From Desulfovibrio sp. (GTDB taxonomy: Bacteria > Desulfobacterota > Desulfovibrionia > Desulfovibrionales > Desulfovibrionaceae), in NCBI GenBank assembly GCA_017454855.1, contig JAFTCE010000090.1, positions 1 to 34,787 on the forward strand: DNA of 34,787 bases. Direction: 5' to 3'. A model generated the notes under the pieces. That model was not told the origin of the DNA and made no database searches. It saw only the letters and a program-made list of their open reading frames with translations. How positions within the stretch are numbered: position 1 is the first letter of the stretch; each line of letters opens with the position of its first letter. Of the stretch, positions 15,619 to 23,506 are shown one piece after another. Made by a program: the position numbers and the translations under genes.

Positions 15619-15861
15619 ATGTTGATACTGACGCGACGCCCGGGGGAAAGTCTCTATCTGGGCGACAAAATACGCATAACCGTTTTGGGGATGCAGGGAA
15701 AGCAGGTCAAGATCGGCCTTGATGTGCCCAGCGATACAACCGTGTATCGTGAGGAAGTGTACCGAAAAGTCATTGAAGAAAACCGCCGCGCACTTGAAAC
15801 CAGTAACAATGACCTCATGGTGGCTGCCGAATTATGGAACGGAACACAGAACGAGAGATAG
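15619..15861 (+). CDS. csrA: Carbon storage regulator, translational repressor
   Basis: The 80-residue protein shows the CsrA fold: [39 protein letters not shown] and a C-terminal helix. Dimers bind GGA in mRNA leaders and block ribosomes. Family-critical residues L4 and R44-like (YREE) are present. GGAAG precedes the ATG. Placed after flgL and overlapping fliW by 28 bases, it is likely the flagellin-specific regulator described in Bacillus. The GGA in the flagellin ribosome site at 3360-3370 is a candidate target. Confidence 0.97.
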   Translation: MLILTRRPGESLYLGDKIRITVLGMQGKQVKIGLDVPSDTTVYREEVYRKVIEENRRALETSNNDLMVAAELWNGTQNER

Positions 15862-16301
15862 ACACCCGTCTGGGGCGTAGATGCATCGACGTTGACAAAA
15901 TTGTGCATTTCCCCCAGGGGTTAGCTGGTTTCGAGCAGGAACATGAATTCATCCTGCTGCAGATTCGTCCCGAGGCACCACTGTTGATTTTGCAGAGTGT
16001 GCAATCCCCTGTGGTGGGGCTGCTGGTGGCTGATCCCTACAGCTTTCTCGACAGGTCTCGCTTTACCCCGGTCTTGGGCGCAGCGGAAAAGCAACTTTTG
16101 CGCATTGACGCCCTGGAGCAGGCGGCCGTGCTGGTGACGGTCTCCATTCCGGCTGGCGCGCCCGAGGAAGCGGCCTTGAACCTGACCGGTCCCATCATCA
16201 TCAACCATGAGGCCCGCTTGGGACTGCAAGTGCCGCAGAATGCCGATGGCCCGCAGCAGATCAACATGCACTCCCTGAAGCCAGCGCAAACAGCGTCCTA
16301 G
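15834..16301 (+). CDS. fliW: Flagellar assembly factor FliW, CsrA antagonist
   Basis: FliW (155 residues) binds both flagellin and CsrA; free flagellin releases CsrA to shut off flagellin synthesis. The sequence shows [40 protein letters not shown]-like segments, and [19 protein letters not shown], all family motifs. The ATG lies within csrA (28-base overlap), so translation is coupled. The operon order flgK-flgL-csrA-fliW differs slightly from Bacillus (fliW before csrA). Confidence 0.95.
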   Translation: MERNTEREIDTRLGRRCIDVDKIVHFPQGLAGFEQEHEFILLQIRPEAPLLILQSVQSPVVGLLVADPYSFLDRSRFTPVLGAAEKQLLRIDALEQAAVLVTVSIPAGAPEEAALNLTGPIIINHEARLGLQVPQNADGPQQINMHSLKPAQTAS

Positions 16302-16302
16302 G

Positions 16303-17094
16303 CGCTTTTCATGGGCCGGGCATGAAAGACGCTCGCAAGGACTGGTCATTGCCAACTATCGGCAATGCCTGGAAGATGACATACATATCAAGAGTATTGT
16401 CCAGCCGAGAACTGTGCGCGCCAGCGCCACACCGCACTCCTTTAGCCTGCGTCGGGGATGGCAGTGTGTTGATCCAGAGCGGTTCCCCATTCCTGACGCG
16501 TTCCCTTTCACCATTCCCCATACGCGACTTCTGGCTGTCAATCACTATTACTTCAAATCTCGCGATGATTTTTCCATAAAGGTCGCCAGAGGCAATCCGG
16601 TACAAATTCCCCGTAGTATGCGGGAATTTGACGACCATATCCATCGGCCCACAGCAGAAGATGGCAGACTTCGTCACTTTGAGGCCCCGGTGCAGGCATT
16701 GTTGGCAAAGCCTCATCTGCGTCTCAACCGCCCAGCAACCGGCGGTATCGCCCCCGGTAGATGTAAGGAGGCATTGCACGCCGTGAACGACGAGGTACAT
16801 GGACGTAAGGCGGATGCTGACCGCTTGCGGGATCTACATGTACGACTTGCCGATATTTCCATGGCCAACCAAATGTCAGACGCCCCTGATACCAACGTGA
16901 GCCTACAGGTTTGGCTGTTGCGCGCACGACTGGCAGTAACAGGACAGGCATTTGCCACGGCAGAACACTGTGTCAGGCAGTCCTTGCTCTGCGGGGCCAC
17001 CAGTGAGGCATATGCGCTTTTGGCAGAAATTTTGATGCAGCGGCGGGAATTAGAGTCCGCAAGGTTCGCTCTTTCCCTTGCCCGCATGCGTTAG
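16303..17094 (+). pseudogene. Glycosyltransferase family 92-like C-terminal remnant
   Basis: The frame is open from the fliW stop and begins GHERRSQGLVIANYRQCLED, then DIHIKSIVQPRTV, then ATPHSFSLRRGWQCVD and LLAVNHYYFKSRDDFSIKVA. The order 'KSIV.P..v....PH.F', 'i.vnHY..KS.ee...K..RG' is the C-terminal half of GT92 (DUF23) glycosyltransferases. The nucleotide-sugar-binding N-terminal half is missing and there is no in-frame ATG; the first GTG is at 16414 without a ribosome site. The last 100 residues are helical. It is therefore probably the stub of a deleted gene. Its setting after fliW suggests a former surface or flagellin glycan gene. Confidence 0.65.
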
Positions 17095-17113
17095 AAAAGG
17101 CCCTGAATGCCCG

Positions 17114-17153
17114 GCTTTTGCCAACGTCAGGCATGAACTTAGACGGCAAAAGC
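17114..17153. repeat. Inverted repeat between the GT92 remnant and dnaJ
   Basis: GCTTTTGCC (17114-17122) and GGCAAAAGC (17145-17153) form a 9-bp stem with a 22-base loop. It lies in the gap between two convergent reading frames. There is no U-tract, so terminator function is uncertain. A weaker TGGTTT/AAACCA hairpin sits near 17264-17281, closer to the dnaJ stop. Confidence 0.4.
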
Positions 17154-17289
17154 ATCTGTTGAATCCGTCAAACTTGACCCGTGACTGCGCTAGGGAAACG
17201 TTAGTTACAGACTGCTTTCAAAAGAATCGTAACTTTAACTTACTGAAATAATAGAACATAAAGATGGTTTCTATAAAACCAACGTATCT

Positions 17290-18381
17290 TTAGCCGAAGA
17301 TTTTCTTAGCAGCCTTCTTGACCTTTTCCAGCGGCGTGTTTTCAGCCTCGGCCTCAAATTCACGCAAAAGCTCTTCCTGACGTGCGGAAAGCCGGGTTGG
17401 CGTCAAGACGCGTACTTCTACCAAGATGTCCCCACGCGTCCTGCGCCCGGGGTAGGGCATACCCTCGCCGGCCAGTCGCAGCATGGAGCCGCTTTGAACG
17501 CCCTTGGGAACTTCCAGGGGCAGTGGGCCATCCAAACCGGGCACTTCCGTTCTGTGGCCCAGCGCAGCCTGGACAAAGCTGATTTCTAGGGTATAGACGA
17601 GATCCTGTCCCTGTCGTTGCCACCTTTTGTCCTCTTCCACGGAAAGAACCACATAGAGATCGCCAGGAGGCCCTCCATGCGTGCCGGGTTCGCCTTCGCC
17701 GCGCACACGCAGGCGCGTGCCCGTATCCACACCGGCGGGTATGCGCACTACGAGTTCGCGCGTGTCGGTGATAATGCCTTCGCCTTTGCATTTGGGGCAG
17801 GGCTTGCTGATGACGCGTCCTGAACCTTGACAGATGGGGCAGGGCATGGCGATCTGAAAAAATCCTTGGGAGCGGCGCACCTGCCCTGTGCCGTTGCAAT
17901 GGCGGCAGCTTTCCGCCTTGCTGCCAGGCGCTGCTCCGCTGCCCTTGCACTCGGGACAGGACACATGTTTGGGCAGTTTTATGGTGATTTCTGCCCCCTT
18001 GGCGGCTTGCTCAAAGGTCACGGAAAGGTTGTAGCGCAAATCTGCGCCGGACATGGCCCGTGAACCATGACCGCCAGTGGAAAAACCGAAGAGGTCGCCA
18101 AATATATCGCTGAAATGTGAAAAAATATCTTCAGCGCTGCCAAAGCCCCCGGCGCCGCCCTGCACGCCGGCATGCCCAAAGCGGTCGTAGCGAGCGCGTT
18201 TTTCCGGATCACGCAAAACGTCATATGCCTCTGCAGCTTCCTTGAATTTTTGCTCGGCAGTGGCATCGCCAGGATTGTGATCCGGATGGTATTTGAGAGC
18301 CATCTTGCGATAGGCCCGCTTGATCTCATCTTCTGAAGCGTCTCGCCCGACGCCTAGTACTTCGTAATAATCGCGTTCCAT
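17290..18381 (-). CDS. dnaJ: DnaJ-type co-chaperone
   Basis: DnaJ (363 residues) stimulates DnaK ATPase and presents unfolded clients. The J-domain carries HPD at residues 32-34 in [15 protein letters not shown] Gly/Phe-rich linker ([20 protein letters not shown]) follows. Next come four zinc repeats: [24 protein letters not shown] and CPKCKGEG. The C-terminal client domains follow ([30 protein letters not shown]). It lies 56 bases after rpoZ and probably in its operon. dnaK and grpE are not in the window. Confidence 0.97.
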   Translation of the reverse strand: MERDYYEVLGVGRDASEDEIKRAYRKMALKYHPDHNPGDATAEQKFKEAAEAYDVLRDPEKRARYDRFGHAGVQGGAGGFGSAEDIFSHFSDIFGDLFGFSTGGHGSRAMSGADLRYNLSVTFEQAAKGAEITIKLPKHVSCPECKGSGAAPGSKAESCRHCNGTGQVRRSQGFFQIAMPCPICQGSGRVISKPCPKCKGEGIITDTRELVVRIPAGVDTGTRLRVRGEGEPGTHGGPPGDLYVVLSVEEDKRWQRQGQDLVYTLEISFVQAALGHRTEVPGLDGPLPLEVPKGVQSGSMLRLAGEGMPYPGRRTRGDILVEVRVLTPTRLSARQEELLREFEAEAENTPLEKVKKAAKKIFG

Positions 18382-18437
18382 GATGCTCCCGTCTGTGCCC
18401 TGTTTGTAGCACTACGGCCTTGGGGAATACAAATCCA

Positions 18438-18677
18438 TTATTGTGCAGGGCACGTGGGTAATTCCTGCCCGGGAAGGGGAACGTACAGGCTAAGGTCGTC
18501 AGGCATGACTTTGCCATCGGCAATTTCACGCAAAGCTGTCACAACTTCCTTGTTGCGTGTGTCCAGTAATGCCTCGTAGCCTTCGCGATACTGACGCACG
18601 CGTTTTATGGCCATCTGCACGAGCAGAAAACGGTTGTCTACGCGTTCCTGACAATCTTCCACGGTAATACGGGCCAT
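18438..18677 (-). CDS. rpoZ: RNA polymerase omega subunit
   Basis: The 79-residue protein starts at the ATG at 18677, with GGAGG 7 bases upstream. A frame extending to 19016 is not used. [20 protein letters not shown] and [11 protein letters not shown] match omega, which helps assemble the beta' subunit. [16 protein letters not shown] is the conserved C-terminal helix. It is the first gene before dnaJ, with a sigma-70 type promoter about 115 bases upstream. Confidence 0.93.
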   Translation of the reverse strand: MARITVEDCQERVDNRFLLVQMAIKRVRQYREGYEALLDTRNKEVVTALREIADGKVMPDDLSLYVPLPGQELPTCPAQ

Positions 18678-18797
18678 GCTGCCTCCATTGCAGTGCGCGG
18701 CGTCTAGCCGTCCAAGGGTGCCTGCCCATGAAGAAAAACACCGCCTGAACATGGTGCTTAGACGGACGGCATTCACAAATATCTCTTGAAACGCTCT

Positions 18798-18826
18798 CAA
18801 ATAGCTTGCACAAAAGCTGCTGTCAA
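18798..18826 (-). promoter_or_regulatory. Sigma-70-type promoter of rpoZ-dnaJ
   Basis: On the minus strand TTGACA (18826-18821) is followed after 17 bases by TATTTG (18803-18798). The -35 is perfect and the -10 is moderate. It would give a leader of about 115 bases to rpoZ. Confidence 0.5.
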
Positions 18827-18934
18827 TATTTTCTGGAATAATTGAAATATTGAATGCATCAAACTCAAGACAGAGACTTGAGGCACCCTTTGCTTGGGCC
18901 TTGCAAGTGTTACAAGCACGAAGTTTGGTGAGTC

Positions 18935-18964
18935 TTGACAACAAACATAGGCGTGTGTTATCGT
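18935..18964 (+). promoter_or_regulatory. Sigma-70-type promoter of rlpA
   Basis: TTGACA (18935-18940) and TATCGT (18959-18964) are separated by 18 bases and lie about 160 bases upstream of rlpA. Together with the rpoZ promoter they account for the 443-base divergent gap 18678-19120, in which I see no other gene. Confidence 0.45.
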
Positions 18965-19120
18965 AGGAGGATACGAATAGGCATTCCCCTAGGGGGCCGA
19001 TGTGCGAAGTACGCAAGGCGCGTGCGTCGGCATCAGTGTCAGGCTCCTGGGGTCAGGGCTGCGGGCGCAGTCCGTCCGGCATTTTGCTGGCCAGCCTCGA
19101 ACGCCAACCAAGGAAGTACC

Positions 19121-19879
19121 ATGAGGTATACACGCGGGTTTTTTTTCCTCGCCATCATGGCATGCTGTATGCTGTTGACCTCTCCCACGATTTCTGATGC
19201 AGCCTCTTCTGCAAGGTACAAACACCATATTTCCTCTGATAGGCATCATAGCCACCGCGTGTCGGCGCGCAAACACCATGTGCGTCATTCCCGACACAGC
19301 TACACCAAATCAGGGCGCAAGCATGCCCACGTTCACAACAGACATATTTCCCGACGTCATCGCACAGAATCAGCGGCCCAAAACCGTAATCTCTGGTTGC
19401 AGCGTGCGCGTGACAGTGAAGTCATGCGCGGTATTGCCTCCTGGTATGGCGCCGACGCCCACAATGGCGAGACGGCCAGTGGCGTGAACTATGACATGTA
19501 CACCTTTACCGCCGCGCACCGCACCTTACCCTTGGGCACGGTAGTGCGTGTCACCGAGCAGCGCAACGGCAAGAGCGTTATGGTTTGCGTCACGGATCGC
19601 GGCCCCTATGTGCCTGGACGCATCATTGATCTCTCCTACGCTGCGGCAAAGCACATTGATTTGAAAGAACGCGGTATTGGCCCTGTGGCCCTGGAAGTGG
19701 TCAGCGATGCCAAGGGCAGACCCATCAAGGCAGATACTGCCTTCTATGTGCGCTACAAGGCAGCCGCTGGTGATGAACGTGTGGGACCCTTTCGAGCCTA
19801 TGCCGATGCCGCTGCCATGCACGAGGCACTGCGTCGTGTACATCCCGATGCCGAAGTAGTTCTGGATCAAGACGACTGA
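19121..19879 (+). CDS. rlpA: RlpA-like septal lytic protein with a histidine-rich linker
   Basis: The start at 19121 has AAGGAA upstream and gives a signal peptide (GFFFLAIMACCMLLTSPTIS, cut near residue 29); an earlier ATG at 18935 overlaps the promoter. The 252-residue precursor then has a very basic His-rich stretch (about residues 33-80, e.g. HHISSDRHHSHRVSARKHHV). A double-psi beta-barrel follows: GIASWYGADAHNGETASGV, LPLGTVVRVTEQRNGKSV, VTDRGPYVPGRIIDLSYAAA. RlpA proteins cleave naked glycan strands at division septa or bind peptidoglycan. The tail (RVGPFRAYADAAAMHEALRR) resembles a reduced SPOR segment. The Cys at residues 17-18 is not a typical lipobox. Confidence 0.88.
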   Translation: MRYTRGFFFLAIMACCMLLTSPTISDAASSARYKHHISSDRHHSHRVSARKHHVRHSRHSYTKSGRKHAHVHNRHISRRHRTESAAQNRNLWLQRARDSEVMRGIASWYGADAHNGETASGVNYDMYTFTAAHRTLPLGTVVRVTEQRNGKSVMVCVTDRGPYVPGRIIDLSYAAAKHIDLKERGIGPVALEVVSDAKGRPIKADTAFYVRYKAAAGDERVGPFRAYADAAAMHEALRRVHPDAEVVLDQDD

Positions 19880-19961
19880 GTCGTTTTCTGCACAGCGCCA
19901 GCAGCAAAAGCTCGTTCAGTTGTCAGTTGCGTTGCCCTGCACACAATCCCCAAGAGCCGTC

Positions 19962-20000
19962 CGAACGCATCCCGGCAACCCCCCTGTCGGGATGCGTTCG
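19962..20000 (+). terminator. Strong hairpin after rlpA
   Basis: CGAACGCATCCCG (19962-19974) and CGGGATGCGTTCG (19988-20000) form a perfect 13-bp stem with a 13-base loop, about 80 bases after the rlpA stop. No T-run follows (TCTCAGC). It may thus be a 3'-end stabiliser or a Rho-independent terminator lacking the U-tract. Confidence 0.45.
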
Positions 20001-20080
20001 TCTCAGCATCCTGGAGTTTCCCGCATTGTTGCTGCAAGGTTGCACATGGCCTGCTGTGTGGACATTTCCATGTCCGTGGC

Positions 20081-20116
20081 GGCAAAGCAACATTAGCTGG
20101 CAAAGCAACACTAGCT
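20081..20116. repeat. Tandem 18-bp repeat
   Basis: GGCAAAGCAACATTAGCT is followed immediately by GGCAAAGCAACACTAGCT, with one mismatch. It lies in the 0.6 kb non-genic stretch between rlpA and leuB (19880-20490). Function unknown. Confidence 0.6.
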
Positions 20117-20200
20117 CAGAATGCGCCATAAGAGCGTTGCAAGTCGCGTGTCATTTCTGACATCTTGCGCAACGCTGCCATCGATGGCAATGGCCTTACG

Positions 20201-20245
20201 TTGACATCCTCCCCCGCCTAAAGTCGGGGGATTCCTAGCGGAAGC
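20201..20245 (-). mobile_element. IS200/IS605-type right-end remnant
   Basis: TTGACATCCTCCCCCGCCTA at 20201 leads into a hairpin, CCCCCG (20211-20216) / CGGGGG (20225-20230). On the minus strand this reads GACTTTAGGCGGGGGAGG then ATGTCAA, the characteristic right end of IS605-family elements, which also forms the 3' end of the TnpB guide RNA. No tnpA or tnpB is attached, so it is a solo end or a captured copy. Confidence 0.6.
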
Positions 20246-20319
20246 AGGCTTACGCCAAAGGCAACACCCAGGAAGGCTACAAGGATATTGAGGACAGTGA
20301 GATAGCCTGATGGCTGCAT
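20218..20319 (-). CDS. Possible 33-residue hydrophobic peptide
   Basis: An ATG at 20319 with GTGGAG 8 bases upstream opens a 33-codon frame encoding MQPSGYLTVLNILVAFLGVA and then FGVSLLPLGIPRL. It could form a single membrane helix. Its last third overlaps the IS605-type end, so the frame may be fortuitous. It lies after the leuB terminator and would need its own promoter. Confidence 0.25.
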   Translation of the reverse strand: MQPSGYLTVLNILVAFLGVAFGVSLLPLGIPRL

Positions 20320-20358
20320 GACTGGAACTCCACGCAGAAAATGCTATAGATCGCGAAA

Positions 20359-20372
20359 CCGTGCAAGCACGG
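20359..20372. repeat. Short perfect inverted repeat
   Basis: CCGTGC-AA-GCACGG is a tight hairpin just upstream (minus strand) of the 33-residue frame. A second imperfect palindrome, AGATAACGTACGGTATCT, lies at about 20383-20400. Confidence 0.4.
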
Positions 20373-20417
20373 CAGCGGTAGCGTAGATAACGTACGGTAT
20401 CTGGCGTTTGAGTGCGT

Positions 20418-20442
20418 AAAAAAACCCCGGTCAGCACCGGGG
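20418..20442 (-). terminator. Rho-independent terminator of the leu genes
   Basis: On the minus strand CCCCGGT-GCTG-ACCGGGG is followed directly by seven T, 50-70 bases after the leuB stop. This is a complete intrinsic terminator. Confidence 0.9.
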
Positions 20443-20490
20443 ATTATCAGTCTTGGCAGTGGCCTTGCAGATCAGTTTTCCGACATTTTT

Positions 20491-21564
20491 CTAAAGACGT
20501 TCAAGCACACGGCTACCCATTGCAGTGCAGCCCACGAGGGTCTTGCCGCTCTCCATGATGTCCGCAGTGCGGAAGCCATCGGCCAGGGTTTGGCGTACGG
20601 CCTGCTCCACGGCTGTGGCTTCTCCCTCCATGTCCAGGCCCAGGCGCAAAAGCATGGCGGCGGAAAGGATGGTCGCCAGGGGGTTTGCCTTGTCCTGTCC
20701 GGCAATGTCGGGCGCTGAGCCATGCACAGGTTCAAAAAGACCCGGCCCGGTTGAACCCACGGAAGCCGAGGGCAGCATGCCCAAGGAGCCTGTGAGTACC
20801 GATGCCTCGTCAGAGAGAATGTCCCCGAAGATATTGCCTGTGAGGATGATATCGAATTGCGAGGGATCGCGCACGAGCTGCATGGCGGCATTGTCAACGT
20901 ACAAGTGGCTCAAGGCCACGTCAGGGTAGCTCGCGTGGGTTTCTTCCACGATTTCCTTCCACAGGCGCGAGGTTTCCAGGACGTTGCTTTTGTCTACCGA
21001 GCAGACTTTTTTGCGTCGCTTGCGCGCCGTTTCAAAGGCCACCACGGCGATGCGACGCACTTCTTCCTCACTGTAAATCATGGTATTATAGCCAACGCGC
21101 TGGCCGTCACGCACTTCTCTGCCTCGTGGTTCGCCATAGTAGAGGTCGCCGGTGAGTTCGCGTAGGACGATAAGATCTAGGCCCTTGGCAGCAATATCTG
21201 GACGCAGCAGGCAGGCTCCAGCCAGTTCGGGAAAAAGCATGGCCGGGCGCAGGTTGGCGAAGAGGCCCAGGGCCTTGCGGATGCCCAGGAGACCGCGTTC
21301 AGGACGCAATTGCGGGGCGAGGTTGTCCCATTTGGGGCCGCCGACGGCAGCCAAGAAAACGGCGTCAGCTGCCTGGCAGGCTTGAACGGTTGCCGCTGGC
21401 AAGGGTTCGCCGCAGGCATCAATGGCCGCCCCGCCCAGTAAGGCATGTGTGAAAGTGAACTGATGCCCGAATTTTTTGGCGCAGGCCTCCAACACGTTGA
21501 CGCCCTGGGCCATGATTTCTGGCCCTATGCCGTCACCAGGCAAAAGGCAGATGGTCTTTTTCAT
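20491..21564 (-). CDS. leuB: 3-isopropylmalate dehydrogenase
   Basis: LeuB (357 residues) oxidises and decarboxylates 3-isopropylmalate with NAD, the third step of leucine synthesis. It shows [15 protein letters not shown], the substrate loop [40 protein letters not shown] and the NAD segment [12 protein letters not shown] with [15 protein letters not shown] take the ATG at 21564 (AAGGAA 7 bases upstream). A TTG lies directly before it, so the apparent double Met is an artefact. It is last in the leuA-leuC-leuD-leuB order, separated from leuD by a repeat-containing gap of about 120 bases. Confidence 0.97.
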   Translation of the reverse strand: MKKTICLLPGDGIGPEIMAQGVNVLEACAKKFGHQFTFTHALLGGAAIDACGEPLPAATVQACQAADAVFLAAVGGPKWDNLAPQLRPERGLLGIRKALGLFANLRPAMLFPELAGACLLRPDIAAKGLDLIVLRELTGDLYYGEPRGREVRDGQRVGYNTMIYSEEEVRRIAVVAFETARKRRKKVCSVDKSNVLETSRLWKEIVEETHASYPDVALSHLYVDNAAMQLVRDPSQFDIILTGNIFGDILSDEASVLTGSLGMLPSASVGSTGPGLFEPVHGSAPDIAGQDKANPLATILSAAMLLRLGLDMEGEATAVEQAVRQTLADGFRTADIMESGKTLVGCTAMGSRVLERL

Positions 21565-21567
21565 CAA

Positions 21568-21687
21568 AAATTCCTTTATGGTTTGAAACCTCTCCCTTTA
21601 GGGGAAAAACGCTATGGACGGACGGCGAAGCCGAGGCATCATTTCAGGATTCTCTGCCTTCAGGGAGGGGCAGTCCGCACGGCTCCT
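21568..21687 (-). repeat. Leader-like dispersed repeat, copy before leuB
   Basis: On the minus strand it runs from GGAGCCGTGCGGACTGCCCC through CCTCGGCTTCGCCGTCCGTC and CTAAAGGGAGAGGTTTC to AAAGGAATTTTTGATG, so it carries the leuB ribosome site and start. Very similar sequence precedes leuA (25058-25192), and a partial copy lies at 28338-28388. The repeat begins at the leuD stop codon. CTCCCTTTAGGGGA can fold as a small hairpin. Confidence 0.7.
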
Positions 21688-22201
21688 ATCCGCTGTGGAC
21701 TGTAACGTGTTTGGAGAGACGCTTTTTTACATAGCCTACCAATCCGCCGCTGGCGAGAATGGTGGACATGGAAACCGGCAGCGGCGGACAGGCAATGTCC
21801 ACCCCAGTACTCAGGTCGTGAATCTTGCCTTTGTCGGCGTCAATTTCCAGCTCGTCGCCGTCCCTAAGCTTGTCTACCTCGTCGCCCACTTCCATGAGCA
21901 GCAGTCCCATGTTGAAGGCATTGCGGTAAAAAATACGTGCGAAGCTGTGACCAATGACCACGGGCATACCCGCGCCGAGAATGGCAATGGGGGCATGTTC
22001 GCGTGAGGAACCACAGCCAAAATTGCGACCGGCTACAAGAATGTCGCCAGGGCGAACGCGTTGCACCCAGTCCGGAGCAATTCCGGCCATGCAATTGGCG
22101 CCGAGTTTGACCGGGTCGCTGGTGACAAGGAAACGCGCTGGGATGATGGCGTCTGTATCAATGTGTTCGCCCACTTTGTGGACTCTGCCATGGTAGTGCA
22201 T
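21686..22201 (-). CDS. leuD: 3-isopropylmalate dehydratase small subunit
   Basis: LeuD (171 residues) with LeuC isomerises 2- to 3-isopropylmalate. The swivelling domain motifs are [36 protein letters not shown] and [18 protein letters not shown], in which [10 protein letters not shown] contacts substrate. The length is that of the short bacterial/archaeal type. GGAGG precedes the ATG. It lies 25 bases after leuC. Confidence 0.96.
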   Translation of the reverse strand: MHYHGRVHKVGEHIDTDAIIPARFLVTSDPVKLGANCMAGIAPDWVQRVRPGDILVAGRNFGCGSSREHAPIAILGAGMPVVIGHSFARIFYRNAFNMGLLLMEVGDEVDKLRDGDELEIDADKGKIHDLSTGVDIACPPLPVSMSTILASGGLVGYVKKRLSKHVTVHSG

Positions 22202-22226
22202 GCTGCTTCCTCCAAGGTTCTCCGGC

Positions 22227-23489
22227 TTAAAGCTGATCCGGGCTGGCTATGACACCCGCCACGGCAGTGGCGGCGGCAACAAGGGGACTGGCCAGGTAGA
22301 CCTCGGAATCAAGGCTGCCCATGCGTCCCCGGAAATTGCGGTTGGTGGTGGCAACAGCGCGCTCGCCGTCGCCCAGTATGCCCATATGCCCGCCCAAACA
22401 GGGTCCGCAGGTACACGGACCAACAATGCAGCCGGCGTCCATGAAGGTTTCCAGCAGACCTTCGTGGAGCGCTTGGCGCCAAACCTCGGGCGTGGACGGC
22501 AGTACAATGCAGCGCACAGTGCGAGCCACCTTGCGCCCACGCAAAACCAGGGCCGCGTCGCGCATGTCGCTGATGCGGCCATTGGTGCAGGAACCGATGA
22601 CCACCTGTTGCACGCGCACGTCGCCCAGGGCGCTGACGCCCTTGACATTGGACGGGATGTGCGGGCAGGCCACCAGGGGTTCCTGGTCAGTGACATCCAG
22701 ATCCACGACGCGTTCATAGCTGGCGTCCGGGTCTGCCGCAATGAGAGGACTATGGCCCTGGCGTTTGTGTTCGGCACAGTATGCACGTGTGGCTGCGTCC
22801 GCAGCAAAGAGACCCACCTTGGCGCCAGCCTCGATGGCCATGTTGGCCATGCACAGTCGGCCTTCCACTGGCAGTGCGTCAATAACGCTGCCACCGAATT
22901 CCAAGGCTTTATACAAGGCACCGTCCACGCCGATGGTGCCAATGAGCAGGAGCATGAGATCCTTGGCGCGCAGCCACTGTGGCATGTTCCCCTGGATATT
23001 GACGCGTATTGTGGGCGGCACCTTGAACCAGGTTTCGCCCAGGGCCATGGCTGCGGCAATGTCAGTTGAACCCATACCCGTAGCAAAGGCGCCGATGCCA
23101 CCATAGGTACAGGTATGGCTGTCAGCGCCCACGACCACGTCCCCAGGACCAACCAGCCCCTGCTCCGGCAAAAGCGTGTGTTCGACGCCACAGGTTCCGC
23201 CCTCGTAATAGTGCGTAATGTTCTGCTCTGCGGCGAATTGGCGGCTGATCATGACCTGATTGGCAGAGTCAATATCCTTCTGGGGGGTGAAGTGATCCAT
23301 GACCAAGGCGATTTTTTCGTGGTCAAAGACCTTTTGGGCACCCATGCCGCGAAAGGATTTGATGGCCAGAGGACCGGTAATGTCGTTGGCAAGCACCATG
23401 TCCACGCGGCATTGCACGATCTGCCCGTCGTGTTTAATGGCGTCCTCGGTATGGGACTGTAAAAGTTTTTGCGCAAGCGTCTGCGGCAT
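22227..23489 (-). CDS. leuC: 3-isopropylmalate dehydratase large subunit
   Basis: LeuC (420 residues, aconitase family) carries a 4Fe-4S cluster. The cluster cysteines are C301 (VIGSCTNGR) and the pair C361/C364 ([12 protein letters not shown]). Other family motifs are [27 protein letters not shown] and [12 protein letters not shown]. The 420-residue length matches the two-subunit short form. AGGAGG is 5 bases before the ATG. It lies 17 bases after leuA, in one transcription unit with it. Confidence 0.97.
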   Translation of the reverse strand: MPQTLAQKLLQSHTEDAIKHDGQIVQCRVDMVLANDITGPLAIKSFRGMGAQKVFDHEKIALVMDHFTPQKDIDSANQVMISRQFAAEQNITHYYEGGTCGVEHTLLPEQGLVGPGDVVVGADSHTCTYGGIGAFATGMGSTDIAAAMALGETWFKVPPTIRVNIQGNMPQWLRAKDLMLLLIGTIGVDGALYKALEFGGSVIDALPVEGRLCMANMAIEAGAKVGLFAADAATRAYCAEHKRQGHSPLIAADPDASYERVVDLDVTDQEPLVACPHIPSNVKGVSALGDVRVQQVVIGSCTNGRISDMRDAALVLRGRKVARTVRCIVLPSTPEVWRQALHEGLLETFMDAGCIVGPCTCGPCLGGHMGILGDGERAVATTNRNFRGRMGSLDSEVYLASPLVAAATAVAGVIASPDQL

Positions 23490-23506
23490 GCAAGCCTCCT
23501 TTTGAC

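Noticed and set aside
22200-23069. Plus-strand frame of 289 codons antisense to leuC
   Set aside because: leuC on the minus strand has all family motifs; the antisense frame has none.
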